Of a stretch of 64,000 nucleotides of DNA, positions 25,861 to 32,495 are shown in pieces. How positions within the stretch are numbered: position 1 is the first letter of the stretch; each line of letters begins with the position of its first letter. The position numbers and the translations under genes were made by a program. This stretch comes from an uncultured Oscillospiraceae bacterium (GTDB taxonomy: Bacteria > Bacillota > Clostridia > Oscillospirales > Oscillospiraceae), in the NCBI GenBank assembly GCA_934591815.1, contig CAKTPV010000012.1:6499-70498 (forward strand). The letters are read 5' to 3'. The notes beneath the pieces were generated by a model, which did not search any database, was not told the origin of the DNA, and saw only the letters and a program-made list of their open reading frames with translations.

Positions 25861-25889
25861 CACCTCCGCCCTTAGTATGGCCGGAGGTG
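25861..25889 (-). promoter_or_regulatory. Hairpin masking the ribosome binding site of the 73-aa gene
   Basis: In the minus-strand transcript CACCTCCG (25889-25882) can pair perfectly with CGGAGGTG (25868-25861), which contains the Shine-Dalgarno sequence. The loop is 13 bases. This would hide the binding site unless the structure is opened. Confidence 0.55.
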
Positions 25890-25922
25890 ACGTGTTTCTT
25901 TCCTATTTAAAGTATGCGGCGC

Positions 25923-26117
25923 TCAGCGATAGACCTCGGCGTCGAAGTCCCGCACTACCTCGTCCCGCTTCTCGTCCCGGACGAAGACCAGATTCGTCTC
26001 GTCAAACGCCAGACGCATGGCGAAGTCCTTGGCCTCGTCAATGTCATTGGTCTCAAAAAAATCCCGGTAGGCCGACTCCGGCTCATGGCTCTTGCGCCAG
26101 ACAACGTGAAAACGCAT
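25923..26117 (-). CDS. Small acidic/basic protein of unknown function (64 aa)
   Basis: A 64-residue soluble protein, rich in Asp, Glu, Arg and Phe (for example FFETNDIDEAKDFAMRLAFDETN). It has a strong ribosome binding site (AGGAGGAGC) and a well-spaced promoter at 26154-26182, so it is very probably expressed. No motif allows a function to be named. It lies between another small gene and DUF1846. Confidence 0.7.
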   Translation of the reverse strand: MRFHVVWRKSHEPESAYRDFFETNDIDEAKDFAMRLAFDETNLVFVRDEKRDEVVRDFDAEVYR

Positions 26118-26153
26118 GAATGCTCCTCCTGTAAAAATAGGGGTGTACTTTTT

Positions 26154-26182
26154 AGTATACCCCGCTGCCTGTCAAATTGCAA
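26154..26182 (-). promoter_or_regulatory. Promoter of the 64-aa protein gene
   Basis: On the minus strand TTGCAA (26182-26177) and TATACT (26159-26154) with a 17-base spacer. Confidence 0.75.
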
Positions 26183-26313
26183 CGGTGGGTTTTGCCAAAA
26201 AAGCGCAGGCAAGTTCGGCTATTTTTCCCTTCGAAAAAGCGGGTTTTTTTCTTTCCCGGAGCCGCCGGATGTTGTATAATGTAACGAGTTTGTAAATCAT
26301 GGGGGATACGGAG

Positions 26314-27798
26314 ATGAAGATCGGTTTCGACAACGAAAAATACCTGCAATTACAGGCGGAGCACATCACCGCCCGCCGCGCCCAGTTCGGCGGCAAGCTG
26401 TATCTGGAGTTCGGCGGCAAGCTGTTTGACGACTATCACGCCTCCCGCGTGCTGCCGGGCTTCCAGCCGGACAGTAAGATCCGGATGCTGCAAACCCTGA
26501 AGGACGACGTGGAGATCGTCATCGCCATCTGCGCCGGTGACATTGAAAAGAACAAGATGCGCGGCGATCTGGGCATCAGCTACGACGCCGATGTGCTGCG
26601 TCTCATCGACGTGTTCCGCGACCTCGGCTTCTATGTGGGCTCGGTGGTCATCACCCAGTACGCCGGGCAGCCGGCGGCGGACGCCTTCATCAAGCGGCTG
26701 GACACGCTGGGCGTCAGGAGCTGCAGGCACTACCCCATCGCCGGATACCCCTCCGACGTGGCGCACATCGTCTCCGACGCGGGACTGGGCCGCAACGATT
26801 ATATCGAGACGTCCCGCCCCCTGATCGTGGTGACGGCGCCCGGCCCCGGCAGCGGCAAGATGGCCACCTGCCTGAGCCAGCTGTACCACGATAACCGCCG
26901 GGGCATCCCCGCCGGCTACGCTAAGTACGAGACGTTCCCCATCTGGAATCTGCCTCTGAAGCACCCGGTCAATCTGGCGTACGAGGCCGCCACCGCCGAC
27001 CTCAACGATGTGAACATGATCGACCCCTTCCATCTGGAGGCCTACGGCGTCACCACCGTCAACTACAACCGGGATGTGGAGATCTTCCCGGTGCTGGCCG
27101 CCATGTTCAAGAAGATCCAGGGCGAGTGTCCCTATAAATCCCCCACGGACATGGGCGTGAATATGGCGGGCTTCGCCATCGTGGACGACGACGTCTGTCA
27201 GGAGGCCAGCCGCATGGAGATCCTGCGCCGCTACTACGCCGGCTGCGTGGAGCGCGCCAAGGGGCAGGCGGACGAGTGCGTGGTGCGGAAGCTGGAGCTG
27301 GTGATGCAGCAGGCCGGCGTCACGCCGGAGCTGTGCCCCGCCGTGGCCGCCGCACTGGAAAAGGCGGAGGCCACCGGCAAGCCCGCCGGCGCCATGGTGC
27401 TGCCGGACGGCTGCGTGGTCACGGGCAAGACCTCCCCCCTGCTGGGCGCGTCGGCGGCACTGCTGCTCAACGCCCTGAAGCACATGGCGGGCATCGACCA
27501 CAAGCTGGAGCTGATCCCCGCCTCCGTCATTGAGCCTATCAGCGCCATGAAGACCGGGTATCTGGGACATCGCAATCCCCGCCTCCACTCCGACGAGGTG
27601 CTGATCGCCCTGGCGATCTCCGGGCTGACCAATCCGCTGGCGGCCATGGTGCAGGAGCAGCTGAAAACGCTGCGGGACTGCGATGCCCACTTCTCCGTCA
27701 TCATTTCGGAGGAGGACGCCAAGCTGTATAAGCGGCTGGGCATCAATGTCAGCTGCGAGCCGAAATACGAGGTCAAGTCCCTGTACCACAAGAAGTAA
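26314..27798 (+). CDS. DUF1846 domain-containing protein
   Basis: A 494-residue cytosolic protein starting MKIGFDNEKYLQLQAEHI, the usual N-terminus of DUF1846. Conserved blocks are YLEFGGKLFDDYHASRVLPGF, VIVVTAPGPGSGKMATCLSQLYHD (a P-loop-like GPGSGKM) read as two parts, and KYETFPIWNLPLKHPVN. The family is widespread in Firmicutes and has a putative nucleotide-binding core, but its biochemical role is unknown. ATG 26314 is preferred over 26299 because GGGGG lies at the right distance and because of family agreement. A TATAAT box precedes it at about 26273. Confidence 0.9.
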   Translation: MKIGFDNEKYLQLQAEHITARRAQFGGKLYLEFGGKLFDDYHASRVLPGFQPDSKIRMLQTLKDDVEIVIAICAGDIEKNKMRGDLGISYDADVLRLIDVFRDLGFYVGSVVITQYAGQPAADAFIKRLDTLGVRSCRHYPIAGYPSDVAHIVSDAGLGRNDYIETSRPLIVVTAPGPGSGKMATCLSQLYHDNRRGIPAGYAKYETFPIWNLPLKHPVNLAYEAATADLNDVNMIDPFHLEAYGVTTVNYNRDVEIFPVLAAMFKKIQGECPYKSPTDMGVNMAGFAIVDDDVCQEASRMEILRRYYAGCVERAKGQADECVVRKLELVMQQAGVTPELCPAVAAALEKAEATGKPAGAMVLPDGCVVTGKTSPLLGASAALLLNALKHMAGIDHKLELIPASVIEPISAMKTGYLGHRNPRLHSDEVLIALAISGLTNPLAAMVQEQLKTLRDCDAHFSVIISEEDAKLYKRLGINVSCEPKYEVKSLYHKK

Positions 27799-27826
27799 CC
27801 CCACCCATCGAACAGAACATACCACC

Positions 27827-27853
27827 CTTTGCCCGCGCTGTGCGCGGGCAAAG
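27827..27853. repeat. Inverted repeat between DUF1846 and tex
   Basis: Perfect 12-base stem CTTTGCCCGCGC/GCGCGGGCAAAG with loop TGT. There is no T run, so it is an RNA hairpin rather than a canonical terminator. It ends shortly before the tex ribosome binding site. Confidence 0.6.
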
Positions 27854-27872
27854 CTGTCTGAAAGGAGCCTTT

Positions 27873-30035
27873 ATGCAGACCATCCCTCAGATACTGGCCA
27901 AGGAGCTGGACAAGCCCCAGCCGTATATCGAAAATGTCATCGCCCTGCTGGACGAGGGCAACACCATCCCCTTTATCGCCCGCTACCGCAAGGAGCAGCA
28001 CGGCTCCATGGACGACACCGCCCTGCGTAAGCTGGAGGACCGGCTGCGCTATCTGCGGAATCTGGCAGCCCGACGGGAGGAGGTCAAGTCCGCCATCGCC
28101 GCGCAGGAGAAGCTGACGGAGGCGCTGGCCGCCGCCATCGACAACGCCGCCACGCTGGCGGAGGTGGAGGATCTGTACCGCCCCTACAAGCAGAAGCGCC
28201 GCACCCGTGCCACCATCGCCCGGGAAAAGGGGCTGACACCGCTGGCGGAGCTGCTGCTGGCGCAGGCAGAGGACTGCCCCGCGCCGGAGGACGCCGCCCA
28301 AGCCTACCTCGACCCGGAAAAGGGCGTGGAGACGGTGGCGGACGCCTTGCAGGGTGCCAATGACATCATTGCCGAGCTGCTCAGCGACGACGCGGATCTC
28401 CGCAAGACGCTGCGGGGTCTGCTGATGCGGCAGGGTCACCTGCGCAGTCTGGCCGCCAAGGAGGAGGACAGCGTCTACCGGCTGTACTACGACTTCGATC
28501 AGCCGCTGCCCAAGCTGGCGGGGCACCAGATCCTCGCCGTCAACAGGGGCGAGAAGGAGGGCTTTCTCTCCGTCACCGTGCTGCTGGACAGAATCGCGGC
28601 GCTGGACAAGGTGCAGCAGGCGGTGGTAAAGTCCGGCTCGGCGGCCTCGGCCTTTGTGTCCGCCGCCTGCGAGGACGCCTACGACCGGCTGATCTACCCC
28701 TCGCTGGAGCGGGAGGCCCGCTCCACCCTGACCGATACCGCCAGCGAGGGCGCTATCGGACAGTTTGCCCTGAACCTGAAGCCGCTTTTGATGCAGCCGC
28801 CGGTAAAGGGTCACGTCACCATGGGCTTAGATCCCGGCTATGCCCACGGCTGCAAGGTGGCGGTGATCGACGGCACCGGCAAGGTGCTGGACACCACGGT
28901 GGTCTACCCCACCTATGGCGAGCGGCAGAAAAAGGATGCCATCGCCAAGCTGACGGCCCTGTGCAAAAAGCACGGCGTCACCCACATCGCCATCGGCAAC
29001 GGCACCGCCAGCCGTGAGACGGAGCAGATGGCGGTGGAGATGCTCCGCGGTCTGCCCGGTGTCAGTTATATGATCGTCAACGAGGCGGGCGCCTCCGTCT
29101 ACTCCGCCAGCAAGCTGGCGGCGGAGGAGTTCCCCGATTACGACGTGAACCTGCGCAGCGCCGTGTCCATCGCCCGGCGGATGCAGGATCCGCTGGCGGA
29201 GCTGGTGAAGATCGACCCCAAGGCCATCGGCGTGGGACAGTACCAGCATGATATGCCCCAGAAGCGGCTGGACGAGGCGCTCTCCGGTGTGGTGGAGGAC
29301 TGCGTCAACGCCGTCGGCGTGGATGTGAACACCGCCTCCGCCAGCCTCTTGAGCCGGGTGTCCGGCCTCACCGCCGCCACCGCCAAGAACATCGTGAAAT
29401 ACCGGGAGGACAACGGCATCTTCCCCGACCGGAAGCGGCTTTTGAAGGTGCCGAAGCTGGGTCCCAAGGCCTTCGAGCAGTGCGCCGGCTTCCTGCGCGT
29501 GCCGGAGAGCCGCTCCGTGCTGGACAACACCGGCGTCCACCCGGAGAGCTACGCCGCGGCGGAGCAGCTGCTGACGCTGTGCGGCTACACGGCGGAGGAC
29601 GTGAAAAACGGCGATATTCCCCTGCTGGCCCAGAAGGTGAAGCTGCTGGGTGAGGAGAAGACCGCCGCCAAGCTGGGCATCGGTCTGCCCACCCTGCGGG
29701 ACGTGGTGAAGGAGCTGATGAAGCCCGGCCGGGACGTGCGGGACGACCTGCCCGCCCCCATCCTGCGCACCGACGTGCTGGAGATCAAGGATCTGAAGGC
29801 TGGCATGGTGCTCACCGGCACGGTACGCAACGTCATCGACTTCGGCGTATTTGTGGATATCGGCGTCCATCAGGACGGTCTGGTGCATATCTCGCAGGTG
29901 TGCAACAAGTTCATCAAGCACCCCTCGGAGATCGTGGCCGTGGGCGACGTCGTCAAGGTGGTGGTGCTGGAGGTGGACGAGAAAAAGCACCGCATCAGCC
30001 TCTCCATGAAGCAGGTACCCAAGGACACCCCGTGA
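27873..30035 (+). CDS. tex: Tex family RNA-binding transcription accessory protein
   Basis: A 720-residue protein of full family length. It starts MQTIPQILAKELDKPQPYIENV; the N-terminal domain shows TIPFIARYRKEQHGSMDD, the middle YqgF-like domain shows TMGLDPGYAHGCKVAVID and IGNGTASRETE, then helix-hairpin-helix motifs and a C-terminal S1 domain (GMVLTGTVRNVIDFGVFVDIG). Tex binds nucleic acids and associates with the transcription machinery. The start follows AAAGGAGCC. Confidence 0.95.
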   Translation: MQTIPQILAKELDKPQPYIENVIALLDEGNTIPFIARYRKEQHGSMDDTALRKLEDRLRYLRNLAARREEVKSAIAAQEKLTEALAAAIDNAATLAEVEDLYRPYKQKRRTRATIAREKGLTPLAELLLAQAEDCPAPEDAAQAYLDPEKGVETVADALQGANDIIAELLSDDADLRKTLRGLLMRQGHLRSLAAKEEDSVYRLYYDFDQPLPKLAGHQILAVNRGEKEGFLSVTVLLDRIAALDKVQQAVVKSGSAASAFVSAACEDAYDRLIYPSLEREARSTLTDTASEGAIGQFALNLKPLLMQPPVKGHVTMGLDPGYAHGCKVAVIDGTGKVLDTTVVYPTYGERQKKDAIAKLTALCKKHGVTHIAIGNGTASRETEQMAVEMLRGLPGVSYMIVNEAGASVYSASKLAAEEFPDYDVNLRSAVSIARRMQDPLAELVKIDPKAIGVGQYQHDMPQKRLDEALSGVVEDCVNAVGVDVNTASASLLSRVSGLTAATAKNIVKYREDNGIFPDRKRLLKVPKLGPKAFEQCAGFLRVPESRSVLDNTGVHPESYAAAEQLLTLCGYTAEDVKNGDIPLLAQKVKLLGEEKTAAKLGIGLPTLRDVVKELMKPGRDVRDDLPAPILRTDVLEIKDLKAGMVLTGTVRNVIDFGVFVDIGVHQDGLVHISQVCNKFIKHPSEIVAVGDVVKVVVLEVDEKKHRISLSMKQVPKDTP

Positions 30036-30036
30036 A

Positions 30037-30075
30037 AAAACGGTGCCCCGCCAGCAGACGGGGCGCCGTTTTTAT
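30037..30075. terminator. Bidirectional terminator between tex and spoIIID
   Basis: AAAACGGTGCCCCG pairs with CGGGGCGCCGTTTT (one mismatch) around an eight-base loop; T and A runs lie on both sides. It overlaps the last bases of spoIIID. Confidence 0.88.
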
Positions 30076-30320
30076 GTACCCTTGTACTTTTTCCGCGTGG
30101 CCAGACCGCCCCGGATGTGCCGCTGGGCCTTGTTCTCCTCCAGCACCGCCTTGACCTGCGTGTAGAGCGCCCGGTCATACAGCGGCAGACGCTCCGAAAG
30201 GTCCTTGTGCACCGTGGACTTGCTGACCCCGAACTTTTTGGCGGCGGCGCGGACGGTCGTCCGGTTTTCTATGAGGTAAAGGGCCAGCTCCTCGGCCCGC
30301 TGTTCCAGATTCTCTCGGAT
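30072..30320 (-). CDS. spoIIID: Sporulation transcriptional regulator SpoIIID, without a standard start codon
   Basis: The frame encodes 82 residues that match SpoIIID throughout: TVRAAAKKFGVSKSTVHKDL is the helix-turn-helix and RHIRGGLATRKKYKG the basic C-terminal motif. SpoIIID activates and represses mother-cell genes during sporulation. No ATG, GTG or TTG exists at the expected N-terminus; a TAG stands five codons upstream. AGGAG lies nine bases before ATC (30320-30318), so ATC is the most likely start. A sigma-E-like promoter is at 30352-30380. Because it has no normal start, gene callers may miss it. A sequencing error is the alternative. Confidence 0.82.
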   Translation of the reverse strand: MRENLEQRAEELALYLIENRTTVRAAAKKFGVSKSTVHKDLSERLPLYDRALYTQVKAVLEENKAQRHIRGGLATRKKYKGT

Positions 30321-30351
30321 AGAGCACCACTCCTAACTGTCGGTTGGTCTA

Positions 30352-30380
30352 TCTATATGCCCTGCCGAGAGCAGTTATGC
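30352..30380 (-). promoter_or_regulatory. Candidate sigma-E promoter of spoIIID
   Basis: On the minus strand GCATAAC (30380-30374) and CATATAGA (30359-30352) are separated by 14 bases, resembling the ATA and CATA elements of mother-cell sigma-E promoters. This fits the known control of spoIIID in Bacillus. Confidence 0.5.
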
Positions 30381-30390
30381 CCGCAGAAAC

Positions 30391-30428
30391 GCGCAGAGCC
30401 GCACACCCGACGGTGTGCGGCTCTGTGC
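30391..30428 (-). terminator. Hairpin after the glutaminase-like gene
   Basis: GCGCAGAGCCGCACACC pairs with GGTGTGCGGCTCTGTGC over 17 positions with loop CGAC and one G-T pair. On the minus strand it is followed by GTTTCTG, so the T run is short; probable terminator or 3'-end structure. Confidence 0.6.
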
Positions 30429-30460
30429 TGTATGTAAGGAGAGAGTCTGGTAAAATAAAT

Positions 30461-31039
30461 TCAGGCGGCGCCTACGCTGTCGTCATAGCGGATGAAGCGG
30501 CCATCCTCGTAATAGTGACCCGGCGGAAACGGCTGTACACGGCGGCACAGCCCTATCAGGCTCGCCGCATCGCTGGCAAACACCGTGTTCCCGGCATCGT
30601 CCTGTCCGTAGTACAGCGGCCGCTGACCGGCGCTGTCCCGGGCGGCGATGAAATGCCCGCTGCGGTGGTCAAACAGGATCAGCGCAAACTCGCCGTTAAG
30701 CATTCCGAACATTTTCACGCCGTACTCACGGTACAGCGGCAGCAGCAGTTCACAGTCGCAGCGGCTGCGGAAGGTGTAGCCTCTGGCCTGCAAGCCCGCC
30801 CGCAGTCCGCCGTAGCCGATGAGCTCGCCGCTGCACACCGCATAGCTGCCGTCCAGCGTCAGCGGCTGCAGCTCCTGCGCCGGATGCTCCCCCGACGCAT
30901 GGCGGTGGTATCCCAGCAGGCCGCAGCCCACATCTACGATGCGGTTTTCCCCATGGCCACGGGGTGCTGCCTGCGTCAAGCCCTTGGTAAAGTCTGTAAT
31001 ATCACTGCATGTTCCGCAAAAACCCATGATCGTCCGCAT
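30461..31039 (-). CDS. Orphan class II glutamine amidotransferase-like domain protein (AsnB N-domain like)
   Basis: A 192-residue protein equal to the glutaminase half of asparagine synthetase B and ending where the synthetase domain would begin. Matches include FALILFDHRSGHFIAARDSAGQRPLYYG and the terminal PFPPGHYY. In active enzymes the nucleophile is Cys2 of MCG. Here the N-terminus is MRTIMGFCG, so there is no Cys at position 2; Cys8 would need removal of seven residues. The HRGPD motif is also altered (PRGHGEN) and NGEIYN is replaced by SGELIGY. It may be inactive or have a new role. The start follows AAGGAGG at normal distance. A short terminated leader precedes it. Confidence 0.75.
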   Translation of the reverse strand: MRTIMGFCGTCSDITDFTKGLTQAAPRGHGENRIVDVGCGLLGYHRHASGEHPAQELQPLTLDGSYAVCSGELIGYGGLRAGLQARGYTFRSRCDCELLLPLYREYGVKMFGMLNGEFALILFDHRSGHFIAARDSAGQRPLYYGQDDAGNTVFASDAASLIGLCRRVQPFPPGHYYEDGRFIRYDDSVGAA

Positions 31040-31085
31040 GATAGATGCCTCCTTCGTCAGATTTTTTCAGGGTGCCTGCGCACTT

Positions 31086-31141
31086 AAAAAAAGCGGCAAA
31101 GGCGCCAGAGAGAACCTCTCCAAGGCGCCTTTGCCTTTGAT
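31086..31141 (-). ncRNA. Very short terminated leader RNA before the glutaminase-like gene
   Basis: From the consensus promoter at 31148-31176 transcription should start near 31141. Within about six bases a 12-base stem GGCAAAGGCGCC/GGCGCCTTTGCC (31135-31124 with 31106-31095) begins, with an inner GAGAG/CTCTC stem, and is followed by GC and seven T. The product would be a 55-nt RNA unless polymerase reads through. It is too short for a T-box. Attenuation or a stable small RNA are both possible. Confidence 0.6.
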
Positions 31142-31147
31142 GTGCGT

Positions 31148-31176
31148 ATTATAGGTCTTTGTGATTCTTTTGTCAA
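31148..31176 (-). promoter_or_regulatory. Perfect consensus promoter
   Basis: On the minus strand TTGACA (31176-31171) and TATAAT (31153-31148) with exactly 17 bases between. It is the only fully consensus sigma-A promoter I noted in the window. Confidence 0.85.
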
Positions 31177-31325
31177 TCGCCGTTTTTCACACACTTCTTA
31201 CAGAACAAACCTCTTTCTTTTAGGCAATTTTATTGTTTAAAGCGCTAAGCCGCTCTGTGCCGTGCGGAAAAGCCGCACCTCCTTACACGGGTGCTCTACC
31301 GCCCGCAGGCCGCGCCGCACAACAA

Positions 31326-31372
31326 GAGCGCCGTTTTCGGAATGACCGAAAACGGCGCTCTTTCTCTTTTTT
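31326..31372 (+). terminator. Strong plus-strand terminator at the 3' end of lysR
   Basis: Perfect 15-base stem GAGCGCCGTTTTCGG/CCGAAAACGGCGCTC with a five-base loop, followed by TTTCTCTTTTTT on the plus strand. On the minus strand only a short T run follows, so it is a weaker terminator for lysR. The interval 31177-31325 has no gene that I can support; it contains a small hairpin GTGCGG/CCGCAC (31260-31276). Confidence 0.8.
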
Positions 31373-32226
31373 CAGCGGGCGTTCTGGTATTGCCGCTTCA
31401 GAAACGACAGAAACAGCCGCGCCGGGGAATTGGCTGCCGGCATGGCCTTCACCGCCACGCCCAGACGCCGGGACAGCGGCTGATCCAGCGGGATGACCCG
31501 TACCCGATTCTCGTAGCCCGCCAGCGAGTAGGCGGACAGCACCGATACGCCCAGCCCTCCCGCCACCATGGACAATATGGCGCCGTCGTCGGAGGCCGTT
31601 ACCTCCAGCCGCGGCGTGTCCGCGGGCAGATACTGCTCCACATACTGCTCCGGGCAGGAGAGGAACGGCTCCTGCATCAGCCGTGCCAGCGAGATGGTCT
31701 CCCCCGTCCACGGGAAGTCCGGCGGTGTCACCGCCACCAGCGGCGCGTCCGTCAGCGGCGTCCACTGGAACCCGCGGGCGCAGTTTTCATCCACGATGGC
31801 CAGCTGGATGCGATCCTCGTCCAGTGCGGCGGCCAGCTCGTTGCCCTGCACCAGCACGTCCACCTTGATCTCCGGGTGCTGCTTGCGGAACTTCCGCAGC
31901 AGCTCCGGCAGCCGGGCACGGGCAATGCTGGCAAAGCACCCGATCCGCAGGGCGTGGCTGTGGGCCTCCCCCTGTGCCTCCGCCTCCTGCCGCAGGGCGT
32001 CGCAGGCGGTGATAACGCCGTGGATATAGGGGAGCAGGCGCTCGCCCTCCTCCGACAGGCGAACGCCCTTGCTGCTGCGCAGCAGCAGCGTGCAGCCAAG
32101 CTCCGCCTCCAGCTTGCTGACCAGATGGGTCATGGCGGACTGGGTATATCCCAGTTGTGCGGCAGCCTTTCCAAAGCTGCCGCACTGTACGGCTGTCAGC
32201 AGCGCCCGCAGCTTACTATCATCCAT
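31372..32226 (-). CDS. LysR family transcriptional regulator
   Basis: A 284-residue regulator starting MDDSKLRALLTAVQCGSFG. The N-terminal winged helix has GKAAAQLGYTQSAMTHLVSKLEAELGCTLLLRSSKGV (the typical LysR recognition region, given here in outline), and the rest is the periplasmic-binding-like effector domain. The start has AAGGAGAGAG upstream; the longer frame from 32412 crosses AT-rich promoter sequence. It is transcribed divergently from brnQ and probably controls it in response to a metabolite. An inverted repeat with 11-base spacing lies between the genes. Confidence 0.93.
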   Translation of the reverse strand: MDDSKLRALLTAVQCGSFGKAAAQLGYTQSAMTHLVSKLEAELGCTLLLRSSKGVRLSEEGERLLPYIHGVITACDALRQEAEAQGEAHSHALRIGCFASIARARLPELLRKFRKQHPEIKVDVLVQGNELAAALDEDRIQLAIVDENCARGFQWTPLTDAPLVAVTPPDFPWTGETISLARLMQEPFLSCPEQYVEQYLPADTPRLEVTASDDGAILSMVAGGLGVSVLSAYSLAGYENRVRVIPLDQPLSRRLGVAVKAMPAANSPARLFLSFLKRQYQNAR

Positions 32227-32376
32227 AGGGCTCTCTCCTTCGACACTTTGCACAACAATTGCATAATTATTTTTCAATATATCACAATACAATTTTGATT
32301 TCAACATGATTTTTGTCAATTTTCCGCCGATTTCATCTGCTTTTCTGGCTGGATTTTTGCCGCCATAACTTTTTTT

Positions 32377-32401
32377 AATGACCCCATCAATAACGGTCAT
32401 T
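32377..32401. promoter_or_regulatory. Candidate LysR-type operator
   Basis: Inverted repeat AATGACC - 11 bases - GGTCATT between lysR and brnQ. It has the T-N11-A geometry of LysR-type sites and lies about 95 bases upstream of brnQ. Confidence 0.6.
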
Positions 32402-32495
32402 TCCGCAGTCATGAAAAAAATGATACACTATATTTATATTTTGCATGACGGAACACTTGCAGAATTCGGAACAAAAAAGAGGAGACGATACGATT

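Noticed and set aside
31270-31310. Possible tRNA fragment on the minus strand (GGTAGAGCACCC)
   Set aside because: Only the D-arm-like words fit. There is no proper anticodon arm, T arm or acceptor stem.
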